NCBI GenBank assembly: GCA_001768965.1
Contig: MEMY01000019.1
Coordinates: 1-5,724, forward strand
DNA: 5,724 nt
Source of the DNA: an archaeon RBG_16_50_20
GTDB lineage: Archaea; Thermoproteota; Bathyarchaeia; 40CM-2-53-6
Direction: 5' to 3'
This document shows positions 4,640 through 5,724 of this stretch, piece by piece; position 1 is the first letter of the stretch, and every line of letters starts with the position of its first letter. A program made the position numbers and the translations under genes. Below the pieces are notes generated by a model. It was not told the origin of the DNA, searched no databases, and saw only the letters and a list, made by a program, of their open reading frames with translations.

Positions 4640-5724
4640 ATGCACATGCCACGTGGATACCGCATAACGAAGGTCACTGCAAGAGAGATACTGGACTCTA
4701 GAGGAAACCCGACAGTTGAGGCTGCTGTCTGCGCAGGTGGTATATGCGAAATAGCTGCTGTTCCTTCTGGAGCGTCAACAGGCAAACACGAAGCAGTTGA
4801 ACTGCGCGACGATGACCCGAAACGTTACAATGGCCTTGGCGTTTTGAAGGCGGTGCACAATGTTGAGAAGCTCATCGCTCCGATGCTAAAGGGAGTGGAT
4901 CCTCGACAACAACGTGAAATCGATGGGCTGATGCTTGAGCTTGATGGGACGCCGAACAAGTCACGTCTTGGCGCAAACGCCATCTTAGCTGTGTCTCTAG
5001 CCGTGGCGAAACTTGCAGCCAAGCTCGAAGGTAAGTCGCTATACAACTACCTCAGCAAAGGAAAGGGTCGCATGCTCCCCGTGCCGGTGATGAATGTGAT
5101 AAACGGTGGAAAACACGCTGGGACCGGGCTCAAGATTCAGGAATTTATGGTCATCCCATCCGCGATGGGGAGCTTCAGTGAATCGCTGCGAGCGGGTTCA
5201 GAGATTTACCATGCGCTCAAACGTGTCATTCACTCCAAACATGGACGTCAATCGACCAATGTCGGAGACGAGGGCGGTTTTGCTCCGCCACTGAACAAGA
5301 CTAGTGAGGCTCTCGAACTGCTCCTCCAAGCAATTTCCGACGCGGGCTACAGAGTCGGAAGCGAGGTCTTTCTTGGTCTTGACGCGGCATCGTCAGAATT
5401 CTATGAAGACGGACGCTATACGATTGATGGCGAGACAAAGTCGCCAGAGGATCTTATGAACTTCTACATTCAATTGGTTGACCGATTTCCAATCCGCTAC
5501 CTCGAAGACCCGTTCGAGCAGGAAGATTTCGACCATACTGCTCAATTAACCAAGAAGATAGGTGAGAAGGTTCAGATCATCGGCGACGATATTTTCGCTA
5601 CTAATGTCGTCAGGTTGAAGAAAGGAATCGAGGCTGGTGCTGCTAACGCTCTGCTCCTCAAGGTGAACCAGATTGGGTCCCTGACTGAGGCTATGGATGC
5701 GGCAGGGGTCGCAATGAAAAACAA
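4640..5724 (+). CDS. eno: Enolase (phosphopyruvate hydratase), N-terminal 361 residues, continues past window
   Basis: Enolase interconverts 2-phosphoglycerate and phosphoenolpyruvate in cytoplasmic glycolysis and gluconeogenesis. Signatures appear in order: AREILDSRGNPTVE (residues 14-27), PSGASTGKHEAVELRD (mobile loop and start of the N-terminal domain), NGGKHAG (H159), IQEFMVIP (E168), NVGDEGGFAP (E211, proton-donor region), GLDAASSEFY (D248, magnesium ligand), YLEDPF (E289), IIGDD (D316/D317) and LLKVNQIGSLTEA (K341, catalytic base). All catalytic and metal-binding residues expected in this part are present. The C-terminal 60 or so residues, including the second active-site lysine, are outside the window. 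Four in-frame ATGs exist (4574, 4613, 4640, 4646). 4640 is chosen because it suits the TATA-like box at 4608-4615; 4646 is equally good by protein alignment, and the two upstream ones add residues enolases normally lack. It is divergent from the repeat-protein gene. Confidence 0.95.
   Translation, partial: MHMPRGYRITKVTAREILDSRGNPTVEAAVCAGGICEIAAVPSGASTGKHEAVELRDDDPKRYNGLGVLKAVHNVEKLIAPMLKGVDPRQQREIDGLMLELDGTPNKSRLGANAILAVSLAVAKLAAKLEGKSLYNYLSKGKGRMLPVPVMNVINGGKHAGTGLKIQEFMVIPSAMGSFSESLRAGSEIYHALKRVIHSKHGRQSTNVGDEGGFAPPLNKTSEALELLLQAISDAGYRVGSEVFLGLDAASSEFYEDGRYTIDGETKSPEDLMNFYIQLVDRFPIRYLEDPFEQEDFDHTAQLTKKIGEKVQIIGDDIFATNVVRLKKGIEAGAANALLLKVNQIGSLTEAMDAAGVAMKN

Noticed and set aside
4825..5294. 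Open frames antisense to, and out of frame with, enolase (4825-5046 minus; 5106-5294 plus)
   Set aside because: Both lie wholly inside strongly conserved enolase coding sequence and have low-complexity compositions typical of shadow frames.

Overview
The window looks like a stretch of archaeal chromosome, most likely mesophilic and probably from the TACK/Thermoproteota side (Bathyarchaeia or Nitrososphaeria-like). The lineage is a guess; the archaeal assignment is firmer. Support comes from TATA-like elements placed about 26-28 nt before ATG codons (leaderless-type promoters), a T-rich terminator-like tract without a hairpin, a small metallopeptidase of a type common in archaea, an archaeal-looking enolase, and a surface protein ending in a sorting-type tail (Pro-Glu, hydrophobic helix, basic cluster). 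Base composition looks balanced and fairly even. No transposase, integrase, CRISPR array, rRNA or intact tRNA is visible, and no gene-free stretch exceeds 300 bases.

Left part, plus strand: the C-terminal end of a probable SLOG/TIGR00725-type nucleotide-binding protein (to 181), then two adjacent genes for small unrecognised membrane proteins (265-861 and 865-1212, 3 nt apart). A pyrimidine/T-rich tract follows, then a small HExxH predicted metallopeptidase (COG4900-like), whose best start is an ATG at 1286 rather than the far-upstream TTG at 1202.

Middle part, minus strand: a DedA/VTT-family membrane protein (1655-2437), whose 3' end overlaps the metallopeptidase gene by 30 bp in convergent orientation. 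Upstream of it lies a large secreted, membrane-anchored protein (2501-4450) built of 14 repeats of about 41 residues around a GWAVG core. It has a signal peptide and a C-terminal anchor resembling archaeosortase-type signals. Fourteen units would suit two seven-bladed beta-propellers.

Right part: a 189-nt divergent intergenic region separates the propeller gene from enolase (eno, plus strand, from about 4640, running off the window). It holds a 6-bp inverted repeat near the propeller promoter, a strong ribosome binding site placed in front of an ATG-TGA start-stop pair, a TATA-like box suited to leaderless enolase mRNA, and a 15-nt stretch resembling the D-arm of bacterial tRNA-Leu.

The genes do not form one obvious pathway: enolase is housekeeping glycolysis/gluconeogenesis, and most of the others are envelope proteins. 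The best leads for something undescribed are the two-gene membrane module, with histidines predicted on the outer side of the membrane, and the 14-repeat surface protein with its unusual start region.
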